Below are positions 1-12,403 of a stretch of 64,000 bases of DNA, piece after piece; the first letter of the stretch is position 1; the number at the start of each line of letters is the position of its first letter. A program made the translations under genes and the position numbers. A model generated the notes under the pieces. That model saw only the letters and a list, made by a program, of their open reading frames with translations. It had not been told where the DNA came from and ran no database searches. Source of the stretch: Balanoglossus misakiensis. Taxonomy: Eukaryota; Hemichordata. Location of the stretch: NCBI GenBank assembly GCA_040954595.2, contig CM082590.2:4030001-4094000 (forward strand), written 5' to 3'.

Positions 1-316
1 AAGTGTCCCTGGCGGGAATAAAATCCGATTCAATACAACTCACCGTGAATTTGATCAAATTTTCTAAAAATCTAACTTTCAAACTCTGTTACTCCTCATT
101 TTTTACCTAAATTAAATTCAATGACATAATATCAAAACATGTTTTTTTTAACCCAAAAACGCAACCATTTCCGGGATCAATAATATATGCAACTCAAAGA
201 AAAGTTCAAAAACTCAGCTTCCAGAATATTTATGGTTTATGGGGATTTTAACGTTGTCTGTGATGAGAAATACGCCTCTGAAAAAGTCTCGATGGTTTTA
301 TGCAATGCCACCTTAA
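1..316 (-). repeat. TTAA-flanked MITE, family A (partial copy)
   Basis: This stretch is the inverted counterpart of positions 40371-40781. The outer end here reads ...TGCAATGCCACCTTAA at 301-316 and equals the terminal inverted repeat of the complete copy at 40371-41107. The window starts inside the element, so its other end is missing. No coding capacity is visible. Matching is by eye and shows many substitutions and small indels, so this copy is older than or diverged from the one at 40 kb. Confidence 0.8.
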
Positions 317-515
317 ACCAACAATTTGAATATTTATGTTTTATAACAGTACGAGCAGTGGAATGAAGTGGCCTATTCCCACTTCACAAGCTTAAGTACA
401 GGACATAGTCTCGCTTTGCAGACTCTTCTCGCTTTGCTAGTTCGCCACTGGCGGTGTGAGAACGCGAGGAGCGAAGCCAAAAGTGTCTGGGAAGAACACA
501 GGCGCATGAGGATTT

Positions 516-565
516 ACACGGCGATCGCCTATGACACTTTTCTGTGTCATAGGTGATCGCCGTGT
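516..565. repeat. Hairpin with 22-bp arms
   Basis: Positions 516-537 and 544-565 are inverted repeats with one mismatch and a 6-base loop. The arm contains GGCGATCGCC. The surrounding 317-868 interval has no recognisable gene. The hairpin is probably the core of a small foldback element, like others in this window. Confidence 0.75.
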
Positions 566-868
566 TATAGGCAATATAATCTCAACCGAGTTGTTTCATG
601 AGTCACTGGACTGACCCATCAGGAGACTTAACTGGCCAGCTTTATTACTTTTTGCCTTTAAAATACATCAGCAGTTTTCAAGATTAGAAATTCCGGTACT
701 CATAGCTATCATCACTTGCTGATGTGGTCAGTGGGGGAAACATTGTAAATTATGTATTTTGAAGGTTTGCTGTAACTCGGATTACAGCAATTATTAATCA
801 GAAGTCAGAATCTTTCAGCAAAAAATCTCTGGAAAAGAAGTTTGCTGCCACGGTGGAAAGAAATTAAA

Positions 869-2650
869 TGATCCACCCTTAACTATAAAATTTCGCACAA
901 TGGGGGAATTGAAGAGGCTTATCAATCTAGAATTTGTAAAGTGAGACATATTTGAAGCCCCATGAGTTGCCAAATTCCACATTCACAATAAAATACCTAA
1001 AATCTTCTCCCCATATACCCATTACAATTTGCACCATCAAGGCACACTACTTGCATACCACAATAGTTGTGTACTCTTTGTATGGAGGCAGATTAAACAG
1101 GCATGGCACCCATTTAATATTGCAACATCCAGCCACAATATGGCGTTGACAAGATGTTCATTTATACCTAACAGTTTAAGCTCATTTAGATGGACTAACC
1201 TAAGTTGGAAAGTAAAATCCAGAAAATAATGCAAAAAGTGGCAGCTCTTGAGGATTTAAAGAAGGGCAATTGACACATGACCCACAACACATGCACCGAT
1301 AAGAACAGCAGTATAAGAACCGCGTTGGCAAACATTTTTAGGCAAACATTTACCAGTTGTCATAAAACTGTCGGTCAATTTTATTGCTCTTATCAACAGA
1401 GAATGGCCTTCACCTGCATCTGATTACATGTTGGAGTCAGTGAGACTCCATGTGTACCAGTGTCCAGTGTGTAATTGTTATCAGCACTGCTCAACTCCAT
1501 TCATACTTTTTAAATTAAAACTAAAACTTTGACTATTGTTCCTATTAGCCAACATCGATTGAATTGTTGTTCATATCAGCGCGTTCACACTCACTCATGT
1601 ACTATGTAAAGAAGAGTAAATGACATCCCTGTCCACACAAGACCACTATAAAAGTCATAAGTTTGTCCTTCCATTCATGAGGTTTCTGTAACTATTGTTC
1701 TTGATATTCCGATGGTTTAGTTTGAAGTTTATTGACATGCTGTCTGTTGAGCTTTGTGTCTTAAAGATTAAATACTGTTTGTTCTATTGGCTTTACGCGT
1801 ATATACTTTGACGGAAACCACTCAACACACTTAATATATAGCACAGGGTGTTTGTTTAGTCGGCAGAAAAACACTCCACCACAATCAAGTAGCTACAAAC
1901 ATTTTTCAACCAGATCGCGATAAAGTCAGGAATTATCGTGAGCTACAACTGTTTGTCGCAACAATGGCCCCTTGAGAGCAACACTTTCTGAGTTGCCAAA
2001 CGAGGCCGTGATTTATTTCGCATGATTTTAATTATACTAGTTTAGTATCTAGCCATATTTTGTCCGCTTTGCTTTCAAACTTATGTCTAGAGTCATGCAT
2101 GCCCCTACATGCCACTGGCCCAATAAAACCTGGGAATTGTGATGTAACTAGCGTCCCTCTGAAGTCAATCCCAGACTATTTTTCGTAGGATTGGACAAAT
2201 GATATACATGTGTGTAATTAAGGATGGGTAAAATTTCAAATTAGCCCCACCATCACTATAATATAACACCCAATCACCAGTGTTCAGTTTATATGATTGA
2301 CTACAAGGGGGTGCTAGTTACATCACAACTCCTACACTATTCGAGCGCTGGCGAAATGGAACCAATCAGAACGTGCGTCTCATAAATGTATCGACATGTA
2401 AATTTTAACCGGTACTTTGCCATGCCGATTGGTATTATTTTTTCTACCGCAGATCGCTGTCCTGCGTGAGTGTTGGGTGATTGGTGGTGATTGGCTGCTC
2501 TGTTTCGGCGATGGTGTAAATCACAGTCGAGGAGTGACCGTGTGTAAATGCATGTGCCCGTGTCCGCTTATTATCCGGAGACTTCAGTGGAATCGCTAAG
2601 GTCTGACTGTCAAAAGGACACCGCTCGAAAAAGTATGCAGTAAATCATGA
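869..2650 (+). repeat. Segmental repeat, copy 1
   Basis: This is one of several diverged copies of a local segment, all in the same orientation. Shared blocks include GAGGCTTATCAATC (913 and 6273), the GAGTCAGTGAGACTCCATGTG block (about 1434 and 6563), the CGGCAGAAAAACACTCCACC block (about 1861 and 5243), and the block beginning CAGATCGCTGTCCT near 2451, seen again near 4208 and 7681. Short reading frames in the last block are shared with copy 3 (ending IIRRLQW), but they are interrupted and not recognisable. It may be tandemly duplicated gene-flank DNA or an unknown element. Confidence 0.6.
952..1259. repeat. TTAA-flanked MITE, family B (copy 1)
   Basis: This 308-bp element begins near TTGAAGCCCC (952) and ends ...GAGGATTTAA (1259), and is related along its length to 41844-42158. 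Shared interior blocks include GCATACCAC, TTTGTATGGAGGC and AAAAAGTGGCAGCT. The paralogous segment at about 6300 lacks it and reads GACATATTTAAAGAAGGGCA, which is the empty site. The target is therefore TTAA, now TTGA on the left side. It has no coding capacity. Confidence 0.75.
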
Positions 2651-3159
2651 CATATTGGGTAGAATATTGTATTTCAAGGGGTATATTTTTTTTAGAAAAT
2701 TGGGCCAGGACAGGCATAAATTTTAGGCCCAGTCAGACGAAATTGTGTCAACAGCACATTGCATAGCTATGTCAGCCCAGCTGTCACATATATTGTGAAA
2801 GGCTGGCGCCATACCTGCGTCACTTTGAAGGAACTCATGTCGGGTCAGAGGTCATCATTTATTTATATTGCATGACTCCGGTCTGCCATGTTTATAGACG
2901 CATTATCAGAATGACTACAAAGTAACACAGGCATGTATTTCAACAGGTGTTTTATCTCAAGCTAGGACCTGCTGCTAATAAAAAGTTAGTTTACAACAAA
3001 TCAGCGAAAGGGTTAAATACGTGTAACCAGAAAAAATATAAATAAAATGTCGTGATGAGAGACCGGGACTTCTCTGTTTTTTGTCACACGTTGGATAACC
3101 GCGCGTGTATTGAAAAACAATTAACTTAAACATTAACTAGGTCATAAGACGGCTAAACG

Positions 3160-4440
3160 CCAACTTGAAGAAGGTTAATTTAAGTTAACATATAATATCC
3201 ATAAATCATAAGACCCACATTGACAAACAGTTTTAGACAGGTCAATCCTATTTTTGATTTCCATCCCTGTACTACTGTTGTCCTCCCTCTTGTCGCTAAC
3301 GAGTCAATCGGATTCAACGCCCTAACACGTGTAATGTAGATAAGCAATTGCTTGCAGTTATTATTGTCGTAGAGAATGGCCTTCATCAACACCTTCATCT
3401 GATTTTATTTGGAGTCAGTGAGATTGCATGTGTACCAGTGTTAATTCTGTCATCTTTATCAGCACCGTTCATTCGCATTAATCCTTTTCGACTAGAATTT
3501 ATTAAAACCAAAACCAGTGTTCATTAAATATTTCAGCCAATATTGATTTTATTGCTGTTATCAGCGGTCTCTCAGTGGTACAAAGTAAAGGAGTATGTGG
3601 GATATTTGTGACATGACCACTATAAAATGTATTCATAAATTTAACCTTTCAACTATTATGTTTGGGACTATATGTACATCAAGAATTGTTGTTGTGGATA
3701 TTCCGATCCGTGGAATCCGTTTTGAAATTAATTGTCATACAAACAATCTATTCAGCTTGTAATCAGATTAAATTTAATTTGGGCCTTAAAGATTAAATAC
3801 ATATATACTGTTTATTGATTTGGCTTTATGGCATACCGAAACCACTCAACACATTTTATAGCACATAATGTTTTAGTTGGTAGAGAAATACTCCGCCATT
3901 CAAGCACATAATCAAGCAGGATAGAAACACTTCTCAACCAGGTCGCGATAACGTCAGGATTATCATGAGCTAGAATTCATGCAGCTGTTTTGCATTCAAC
4001 ACATTGACGTAAACTACCCCCCCCCCCTTGTACAGTTTCTGCGTTGCCAGAAGAGACCATGTTTTATTTCTAATATTTAGAATTAATCAATCATTCTTCA
4101 GCCAGTTACAGAGTTGACGAAACGGAAACAATCAGAACGTACGTCTCACAAATGTGTTCACATATAAATTAAACCGTTACTTGTCCAGTTCTATTCTATT
4201 TCGACTGCAGATCGCTGTCTTACGTGAATGTTGCATGATTGTTTTGGGGTTTTGTGCTACTCCGTTTTCTTGGCAAGCTCAGTCGAGCAGTGATGACTGT
4301 GTTCTAACCAGTACAACGGTAAATCCCGACACGTTAAGTAGCTTCATGAGTGTGAGTACACATATGTTCCACAGTAGATTGCATCGAGGACACACTGTAC
4401 TGTCTATAGAATCGCGTGTCAGAATAGTCAAGTAGCTAGT
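3160..4440 (+). repeat. Segmental repeat, copy 2
   Basis: This is the second copy of the local segment. It contains AAGACCCACATTGACAAACAG followed by TTTTAGACAGGTCA at about 3210, shared with about 6369; the GAATGGCCTTCA block at 3373; the AGAAATACTCCGCCA block near 3884; and the CAGATCGCTGTCTTACGTGA block near 4208. A C-rich run lies at about 4017-4026. No intact gene is recognised. Confidence 0.55.
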
Positions 4441-4739
4441 ATCTAGCTGTATTTTGTCCGCTTTGCTTCCAAAACTACGTACGTCTAACCACTTTGCAAA
4501 GTAAACACAAAGTGTCGCAATGCAATGTGAACTGCAATGTGAAGCAAATACGTCCACAAATTACAATGATCATTCATTGCAATACTGTTTTAGATGTTCA
4601 GGATATTAACTGAGAATTTACTTTTGCCAGCCAACATCATCTTTTTATAATGTCAATTAAATTCAAGACTCGTTGCATCATTTCAAAACATTAATTCCTA
4701 CATACAAACTAATAATTGGCAAATTAGCTAACTTTAGTC

Positions 4740-5730
4740 TTATTACACTTACCGCCGAGTTCTGAATGACACGCCGTCAAAGCCACTGGACGTCGACCTG
4801 CATACACGGTCAGAATACTCGCTGAATGACAGAGCAGACAACTTTAAAGGAACCGCATTGCTAACAGCGTCACTTTGAATGGTTTATTGCTGTCCACCAC
4901 TGCCTTGCACAAATGGAATTCAACTGAAACCACTCGACAACATTTATTGCAACTAGTGTTTACCTTTACACACACAAAATACCCCTGCTGTAAACTATCA
5001 GCACATAAAGTTTAAGTCTAAAGTTTTTTCTTGTCTATAAAATGCAAGTATGAATTTTTCCAGCTGTTTTGTAATGCAGAATTGTCCATTCTTTTGTGCA
5101 TATATGTGTTGGAATGTATTAGCGTAAGGGGGGGGGGCATCTCTTTACGATTAAATACTGTTTAATCTATTGGCTTTATGCGTATAGACTTTGGCGGAAA
5201 CCACTCAACACACTTAATATATAGCACAGAATGTTTGTTTAGTCGGCAGAAAAACACTCCACCACAATCAAGAAACATACAAACATTTTTCAACCCGATA
5301 ACGATAAAGTCAAGAATTATCGTGAGCTACAGGTCATACAGCTGTTTGGCAAAATATTGTCGCAACACTGGCCCCTTTCGAGCACTCGAGCACTACATCT
5401 TCTTTTTAAAATCTCGAATAAATTCAAGAATATATGTGGCATCATTTCCAACTTCCACAAACAAACTCATAATTGTAACATTAGCTGACTTTAGTCTTGA
5501 ACTGAATACACTCAACATAGAATTCTGAATGGCACGCCGTCATCGCCACTGGACGTCGACCTGCATACACGGTCAGAAAACTCGCTGAATGACAGACCAA
5601 ACAACTTTGATAACAACGCCGCTTTGCAAGGTTTATTGCTGTCCACACCTGCCTCCCATAAATGGAATTCAACTGAAACCACTCGATGTCATTTATTGCA
5701 ACCAGTGTTTACCTTTACGCACGGAAAAAC
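4740..5730 (+). repeat. Partial segmental repeats, copies 4a and 4b
   Basis: Positions about 4750-4960 and 5480-5720 are diverged direct copies of each other. Both contain CACTGGACGTCGACCTGCAT and CACGGTCAGAA, then AACTGAAACCACTCGA. Positions 5150-5340 also repeat the 1780-1950 block of copy 1 (GGCTTTACGCGTATA versus GGCTTTATGCGTATA, then ACTCAACACACTTAATATA). The interval 4441-4739 holds nothing else I recognise. The long reading frames here are not family-like. Confidence 0.55.
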
Positions 5731-6229
5731 ACCCCAGCAAGCCTCGCACAGATCTCAGCCTCGGACCCCAGACAAATGTTTTCGACTCTCTAAGAAATGG
5801 ACTGCGACGTTTTTCCACGTGTTATACGTTTTGTTGACCGGTGGACAGAATACATGTACAGAGTTTGAGTCGTCCCGCTCAGCTGACTCGAAACCATTCT
5901 CGTAACTTCCGTAAGCCTAATATCAAGTCTGCTGGCTCGCTCGGGACCAGGCTCGCCAGCTGCAAGCACACATCCACGATCGTAGCGTCGACTTTTCAAA
6001 CTCTACGTTTCTCGTATTGATTTTACCCAGTGATATTCTCATGGAACCGTCATTTTTATTTCAAATATGTACAACCACGGGTACAAGCACTTGTTATTCC
6101 GTTTACCAGAAAGTTACAGCGACGGCCGAATCAGCGAATATAATTTCGGTTGATGACGTTGAACAGGGGTAAATTTGGATTTTTTATTCGACCTGTACTA
6201 CGGCACACAGGTGGCTATACGGGCCAGTT
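5731..6229. other. No recognisable gene
   Basis: This stretch is somewhat richer in G+C than its surroundings and contains open frames on both strands. None of them shows a motif, a paralogue or a supported splice pattern. I see no feature to name. Confidence 0.5.
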
Positions 6230-7975
6230 CATGTGATAAACTATAAAATTCAGCACCAAGAGGGAACTGAAGAGGCTTATCAATCAAGAATTTGTGAGGC
6301 GAGACATATTTAAAGAAGGGCAATTGACACATGACCCACAACACACGCACTGATAAGAACAACAATATCAGACCCACGTTGACAAACAGTTTTAGACAGG
6401 TCAGGCCAATTTTTGATTTCCATCCCTGTACCATGTTGTCCCCTCTCTGGGCGCACACCAAGTCAACCGGATACAACGCCCTCACATGTGCAACGAATGT
6501 AAATGTTTTTGTTAGGCAACTGCTTGCAGAATCTGGCCTACACCTTCATCTGAATACATTTGGAGTCAGTGAGACTCCATGTGTGCCAGTGTTAATTGTG
6601 TCATATTTATCACCACCGTTCATCCACATTAGTACTTTTGACTAAAATTGATTAAAACATAGACCAGCCACTATTCATTCTTATCAGCGCTCTCCTACTG
6701 GTACTAAGTAAATGAGTATGGAGGACATCCGTTCCATCACATTACCACTACAAAATTAATTCACAAATTTGACCTTCCAACTATAATGTTTTGGACTATA
6801 TACATCAAGTATTGTTTTTGTTGATATTCCAATCTGTTGATTTGTTTTTGAATTAATTATCATACAGCCTATTCAGCTTGTAATCAGAAGCAACTTACTC
6901 TAGGTCGTAAAGCTTAAAAACTGTTTGTCCTATTAGATTTATGGCATTCGAAACCACACAACACATTGTAGCTCAAAATGTTTTAGTTGGTAAAGAAATA
7001 CTCCACCATTCAAACACACAATCAAGCAGCATAAAGAAACACTTCTCAACCAGATCATGATAAAGTCAGGATTATCATGAGCTAGAATTCAAACGGCAAA
7101 TTGCCATGGATTTACAACAACAAACACAAAGTTGGGTTCGGCAGTTATAGTAATGATTTATTGAACAATAAACTGTCAACAGTAAAGAAGTACACCAAAT
7201 ATCATAGACAAGGAACCAGAAAAGGATTAGCAAGCTGAAGGAAACAGGCAGAGATAAAAACAAAAACGACATAGAAATGAGCAAGAGAAAGTGGGAACAA
7301 ACAAGATGGGGATCGATGAGGTGGGTAGGTGACAAAATGAAACAGCTCCCAAGATGGCGGGAAGCGGACGTGAGGCTTATCTTACTGAGATGTGATAGAG
7401 GGCACTAGACCAAGCTGATGATGTTGCGATATATTCTAGTATTCAGAATATGGAACAGAGTTGTAAATTACACAAAATTATTACACCAAAACATCGTCGT
7501 AAACCACGGCCCCTTTACGGCAACATTTTCTGCGATGCCAGAATAGGCGGTGGTTGTATTCGCAGTTTTATAATTATTAATCGGTCAGTTCCAGCACTGG
7601 CGAAACTGCGTCTCATTAATATATCCTCATGAAAATTAAACTGTCACTTTGCCTACAGCCGAGTATTTTGATTTATACTTCAGATCTCTGTCCTGTGTGT
7701 GTGTTTGGTGATTAATGGTGGTTCGCTGCTCTGTTTCGGCCTTGGTGTAAATCACAGTCGAGGATTGACCGTGTGTAAATCTTTTTGCTCGTGTCCGCTT
7801 ATTATCCGGAGACTTCAGTGGAGTCGCTCAGGTCTGACTGTCAAAAGGACACCGCTAGCACAAGTATGCAGTAAATCATGACAGGTTAAGTAGCTCCATG
7901 AGTAAACACAAGCACTACATTAGATTACATCTGAGACACATTGCACTGACTACATGATCATGTGTCTGCATGGCC
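6230..7975 (+). repeat. Segmental repeat, copy 3
   Basis: This is the third copy. It runs from ATAAAATTCAGCACCAAG... (compare about 883) through CATGACCCACAACACACG (compare 1276) and the block beginning CAGATCTCTGTCCT near 7681 (compare 2451), to about 7970. It preserves the empty site of MITE family B at about 6308. A local open frame at 7699-7881 resembles that at 2417-2599 (LLCFG, GVNHSRG, IIRRLQW), but both lack any support as genes. Confidence 0.55.
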
Positions 7976-8715
7976 ACGCAATTGACAATTTACATACATG
8001 TACAAACGAATAACCTAGAAACGTTGAACACACATGAAACATTCGTAGTTCATGGAAAAGCTAAAACAACTTCATTTTGGCTAATTGTAATCAACAAAAT
8101 CACGAAATGGTGAAATAGTGAAATGATTAAATAAAGTAACCGAACAATGGAGAACTTCATAAACAAAGAGAGAAATAAAGCCGAGAAACAACCAAACGCA
8201 CGGTCGACAGGATGCACTGTATTTAACTCTTGCCATCGTCCCCTTGTACAGCGCCCCCATGTGGCTAAGGGAATTGAAAGAAATTACAGGGAGTGTGGAG
8301 TACAGGCTCCATGGATAATTAAAACACCCGCACAGTAAGCTCAATTTCTTGATGCAGGAGGAAAATAGAACAAAAGAGTAATCATTAATCCTATGATGAA
8401 AATCCGACATGTCTAGACATTCTCGTCAAACCAACCCATCCACTGTGACATAATAAACCGACTGAGCTTTGCATGTTCACACAATTGAGTGCAAAGAAAG
8501 CTAACAGAAGACCGGTAGATACTGTAAGTGTTGACTGAAAGCGTTGGACACAAGGACCAAACCTGACACCGAAATTCTCATACTGAATGTGATAACATAT
8601 ATCACCCTCATTCATGTGAATTGGAATATATACGAACAGAACAATATTAAAACACCCACATTTAGAAACATTTAGACATGTTGTACGCAGCAAACGTTGA
8701 ATGACGTCAAATGTG
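7976..8715. other. No recognisable gene
   Basis: A/T-rich sequence with only unsupported short frames. No motif, repeat or RNA structure stands out. Confidence 0.5.
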
Positions 8716-9250
8716 TGTTATGGAATTGCTATTACATGTGAATTATTACTTTGCATGGTGTTTTTCTTTGGCTTCATTAGCGTGATGGTGTTGCCATGGT
8801 GACCATTACTGGGCTGACTTGTCTGGCAAGCTAGAGATGGAGGGGTGTCCCCATCTCTCCCCTGGTGAGTCAATCACCAATCAGAAGTGCGTTCTGGGTC
8901 ACGTGATGAGCCTGGCTATCATGTATATTTGAAGGGGGGATTAGCGTGGATCTGTTGAAGGAGGAACCTGAAGTTTCAGCTCTGTGCAACTTTACCTGAT
9001 TAGTCCAGTTTTATCCCTATCGGTTAGCCAGGCCCGGGTCTAGCCAGCCCCGGGTCACCGATCGGAGATCTAAGACGTGTTTACCTTAGCAGCTCGGTGT
9101 GGGCCGATATCTTCATCAAGACGCCTGCTTTCCGCGTTCTGACGAGTTCTGACCGCTGTGTTTAGAGACAGCGCTGTTTGTGAGAGGCTCACTCCGGTCC
9201 GCCTGTGCCCTACCAGTTTTCCGTGGTATACCGTTCGGGTTTCCGTCACA
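8716..9250 (+). repeat. Possible LTR of a degenerate retrotransposon
   Basis: The stretch begins TGTTATGG and ends CACA, the TG...CA layout of an LTR. It has a TATA-like sequence (ATGTATATTTG, about 8921). It is followed directly by ATTGGTGGCATC, which contains the TGG expected at the start of a tRNA primer-binding site. The second LTR is not in view and no pol domain follows, so this is an inference from layout only. It could be a solo remnant or a 5' fragment. Confidence 0.35.
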
Positions 9251-9650
9251 ATTGGTGGCATCTTCAGGATTGTTAGGGCAACTTTGGTTCAGCTAAAGCC
9301 CTTTTCGAATATTCGCTAAGGTCTGGATCATCATCATCAATCATCAATCGAAGGGATTTATAGAGCGCCAAACTCCACTGCAATAGTGTTCAATGGCGCT
9401 TTACAATGTCAAAAATCCACGTTGTTTTCAACAGTAACGTTGATTCCCGGGTTCGAGAGAACAGACGCAAATTCTGCTGTCATTTCTGGGTCGAAGTAGA
9501 CATTTGATCGTTTCCCCAGGGACAGTTGGTCGAAATACTACGGATGAACGTGATATCGGTAGACAGTGAGATACAGTGGAACGATCAATTTGTGATATGG
9601 CACAACAACTTCAAACATTTATACAAACGTTTGGGGAAATGGAGTGACCG
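9251..9650 (+). other. Possible leader and gag start following the LTR-like segment
   Basis: The primer-site-like ATTGGTGGCATC at 9251 is followed by about 340 bases without genes and then a short frame starting ATGGCACAACAACTTC near 9597 (MAQQLQTFIQTFG), which stops after about 16 codons. This is what a truncated gag would look like, but the frame is too short to assign. Positions 9651-10546 contain nothing I recognise. Confidence 0.25.
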
Positions 9651-10546
9651 TGGTTGAAACAAGTTTAGTTTGTGTCCATAGTACGCCTAAGTGACGTACC
9701 AATGACTGGTGCGCCCTTAACAGTCGATTATTTTGTCGCAAGGTAAATTAACCAACGTTATGGTACAGATTCTCACACTCCAAATCGATCCCACACTCTG
9801 TGTTAATGCGCACACAGACAACTGTTATCTGACACGAGCTCTGATTGGATAATGAAATTCATACCCCTCAGAACGAGCAAATATTCTCGTGTGGGACAAA
9901 AAATCCCCAACTCGTGTGAGAAATACGATCCCAGGTCCTTGGGAGTGTGAGATTCTATTTTTCCCTTTGACTGTTGAGGGCTGAATGAAGCTAGAAGAGA
10001 AAGCTTCTTTCTCCAAAAGAACTTGCAACTGGACACCAAAGTACAAATTATTATACAAAGAATTTAATGGATTGATTTTACGTTATTCACCTCAATATGA
10101 GTAAATAGAAAGTTCAAGTGCGAAGGAAGAACCACACATCCGAGAGGGCAGTAAGGAACATTCTACAAACATTACTCTGTAGTGAGAGGACAGTTAAATC
10201 GCAAACACCTTTACAGTGTATGTCCCCTGACGTTTTATTACTTAATATATTTTCAAACTAGTTGGAAAATGCCTCGCCCCTTCATCCAGAGAGCAGCGAT
10301 TCTTCTCTGTCCATGTTATGCCAGACAGCTGATACGTCACCCTATTAACAGAATCCGGCGCAACCCACCAGATAATGGTGCAATCCAAGCTGCCTCCGCC
10401 GTCCCTTCACTATAACCGACTACAGAATGACAATCAAAAATGCTTCACCGATAACACTTTTGAGTGTATTGGTCAAAGAGGTTCTACATAAATGTTTTAA
10501 GTGGCTCTTCTTCTAGATGGAATGGTTTTGTGTGAATATAGTCTAT

Positions 10547-10627
10547 GTTACCCAGACCCCCCTGCTTCTTCCGTTGGGCACTCCAAAGAGGAGAGCCCAA
10601 CGGAAGAAGCAGGGGGGTCTGGGTAAC
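10547..10627. repeat. Hairpin element with 33-bp arms (family H)
   Basis: Positions 10547-10579 and 10595-10627 are inverted repeats around a 15-base spacer. The arm contains CCCAGACCCCCCTGC then TTCTTCCGTTGGGC. The same arm, extended by AACCGAGACTA, recurs at 39594-39732, so this is a dispersed element rather than a unique structure. Confidence 0.8.
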
Positions 10628-12403
10628 CGAGACTAGTGTGAATATAGCATTGGCGCGCGAAGCGATCGAAACTTCCGCATTGAACGAGCCCTCCTACCCA
10701 GCGTTCCCGGATGTCATTGCCTGAGCATGCGTAGAAAATGTCGAGACAATCTGTCGCGCGACAGCGTACATGCCCGATTTGCTCGAGCGAACTAATTTTG
10801 GCTGTTTTTCGGAGTTTTTCCACGTATTTCCTTCTAAAGTAGAGAGTGTGGTTCCGTTCGACCTCAGACATTTGCCGAGTGTGTTCAAGATTGGTTTATA
10901 AACGAACCAGATGTATTATTCGTGATTGAATTAGGCCATTGCCTGCTGTCGCGCTGTACGCTGCTGCGCTAGCCGCCCTATATACTAACTACAGGGAAGT
11001 GTGTTACGATGTACTGTACACAGGCACTCAAGACGATCGCTTCACGATGGGGGGGGGGGGGCTGCAGTTTGCAATGGGGTGGGGGTGGGGGGTGGGGGAC
11101 TTCAGTACCCCTAAATATAAAAGAAGGTACGAAATGCCAGGCCAGGACAGGCCAGGATACTGACGAGAGCACAATGTTCAAGCGGCGATTTCGCTGAAAA
11201 TATTTCATTAAAACTTACCGAAATGCGGCGGGTAGAAGCTAACAAGTATATGTTTTGTGATCCGTAGCAAAAAAAAGCTCAATTTAAAGGCAAACTGCTC
11301 GAAATGTGGAGGTTTCGAGCGCGGTTCGAGCGACACTTTCAACAGTGGACATTGTCGATGTCAGTATGGCCGCGGTCACTGAGGTTAGAGGTCAACTAAT
11401 CGTGCCCTGGCTCCTGATTGGTCGAGAGCCTTAGTGACGTAAATTTTGAATACGTCATATGTTACAGGGGGTGCAGCCCTCATATTTGACTGAGAAGTCA
11501 TCCATTGTAAAGCCATTCGCTCCTCGCCATCCGCCAGGACGAGTATGAAAAATTAAGTAGTGATTTGCTACGTGAATTGAATAAGTAAGAAGCGGTTTCA
11601 TATCATTTTGGGGGGCCTGGCGGTGGAACCATTGTCAATTTTGAAGTGTTGGGTTACATCATTTTCTTATTTTTTCGACTTGCCCTTCGGACACAGGTCA
11701 ACAGCATGCCGGGAAAACCAGTAGAATTTTTCTGACAATAAAAACACGGGACATGCACACTGGGTACTTTCACGGACACCTTTAAAAGTTCTTAAGGACT
11801 ATTATTTTTCTGAAATGATGTCCCTGAAGCACGTACTGCCTTAAATCCAGCATTACTAGTATTTCATGTTTTTCAGAGTTATGCTTATCTTTACATAGAC
11901 CTTTCTCTGGGGTCTATGATCTTTAAACCTCCATTAGCTTTAACTTTTGCTGGTTGTACATACAACTGTGGGTGGGTTTAAGTTTCTAATAAATCCGTTA
12001 CAATCTATTGCTCAAATAATACATCATTGAAAACATGCAACACAAACACAGAGAGAAATCTGCAGCTGCTTTCATATATTTATTGATCGTAATTAACATA
12101 TTCGAAAACACATTATGACCAGTGATGTCATTGCACCAATAAATGTACATGTACACCACATTTCAGTAATTATTATATATTATCTATTAGTCATGAAGAC
12201 ATAAACTACCATCACATTTCTAAATCGCAACATTTAATACAATTCTATAGTATGTCTGTAGAGTCCATTAATCGTCTGAGTTACGTTGTCATCCGTAGAT
12301 CCAAGTTAATGGTCAAAAAACAATCCGAATGTAATTTAATGTGTTGATGTAACTCTTCTCATTTCGAGAAGGAATAAATGAACAACAACAGGGGATGAAG
12401 CGC
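10628..12403. other. Non-coding stretch with promoter-like sequence
   Basis: No gene is recognised. A G-rich tract lies at 11048-11095. Around 11415-11465 a GATTGG (inverted CCAAT) box is followed by TGACGTAA and TACGTCA, which are CRE-like motifs. These could belong to a promoter but no adjacent start codon with a family-like protein is visible. Positions 11880-12400 hold ordinary A/T-rich sequence. Confidence 0.35.

Noticed and set aside
2417-2599. Small secreted Cys-containing protein (MPCRLVLFFLPQIAVL...)
   Set aside because: The block is part of the segmental repeats, its counterparts are frameshifted, and the similarity continues outside the frame.
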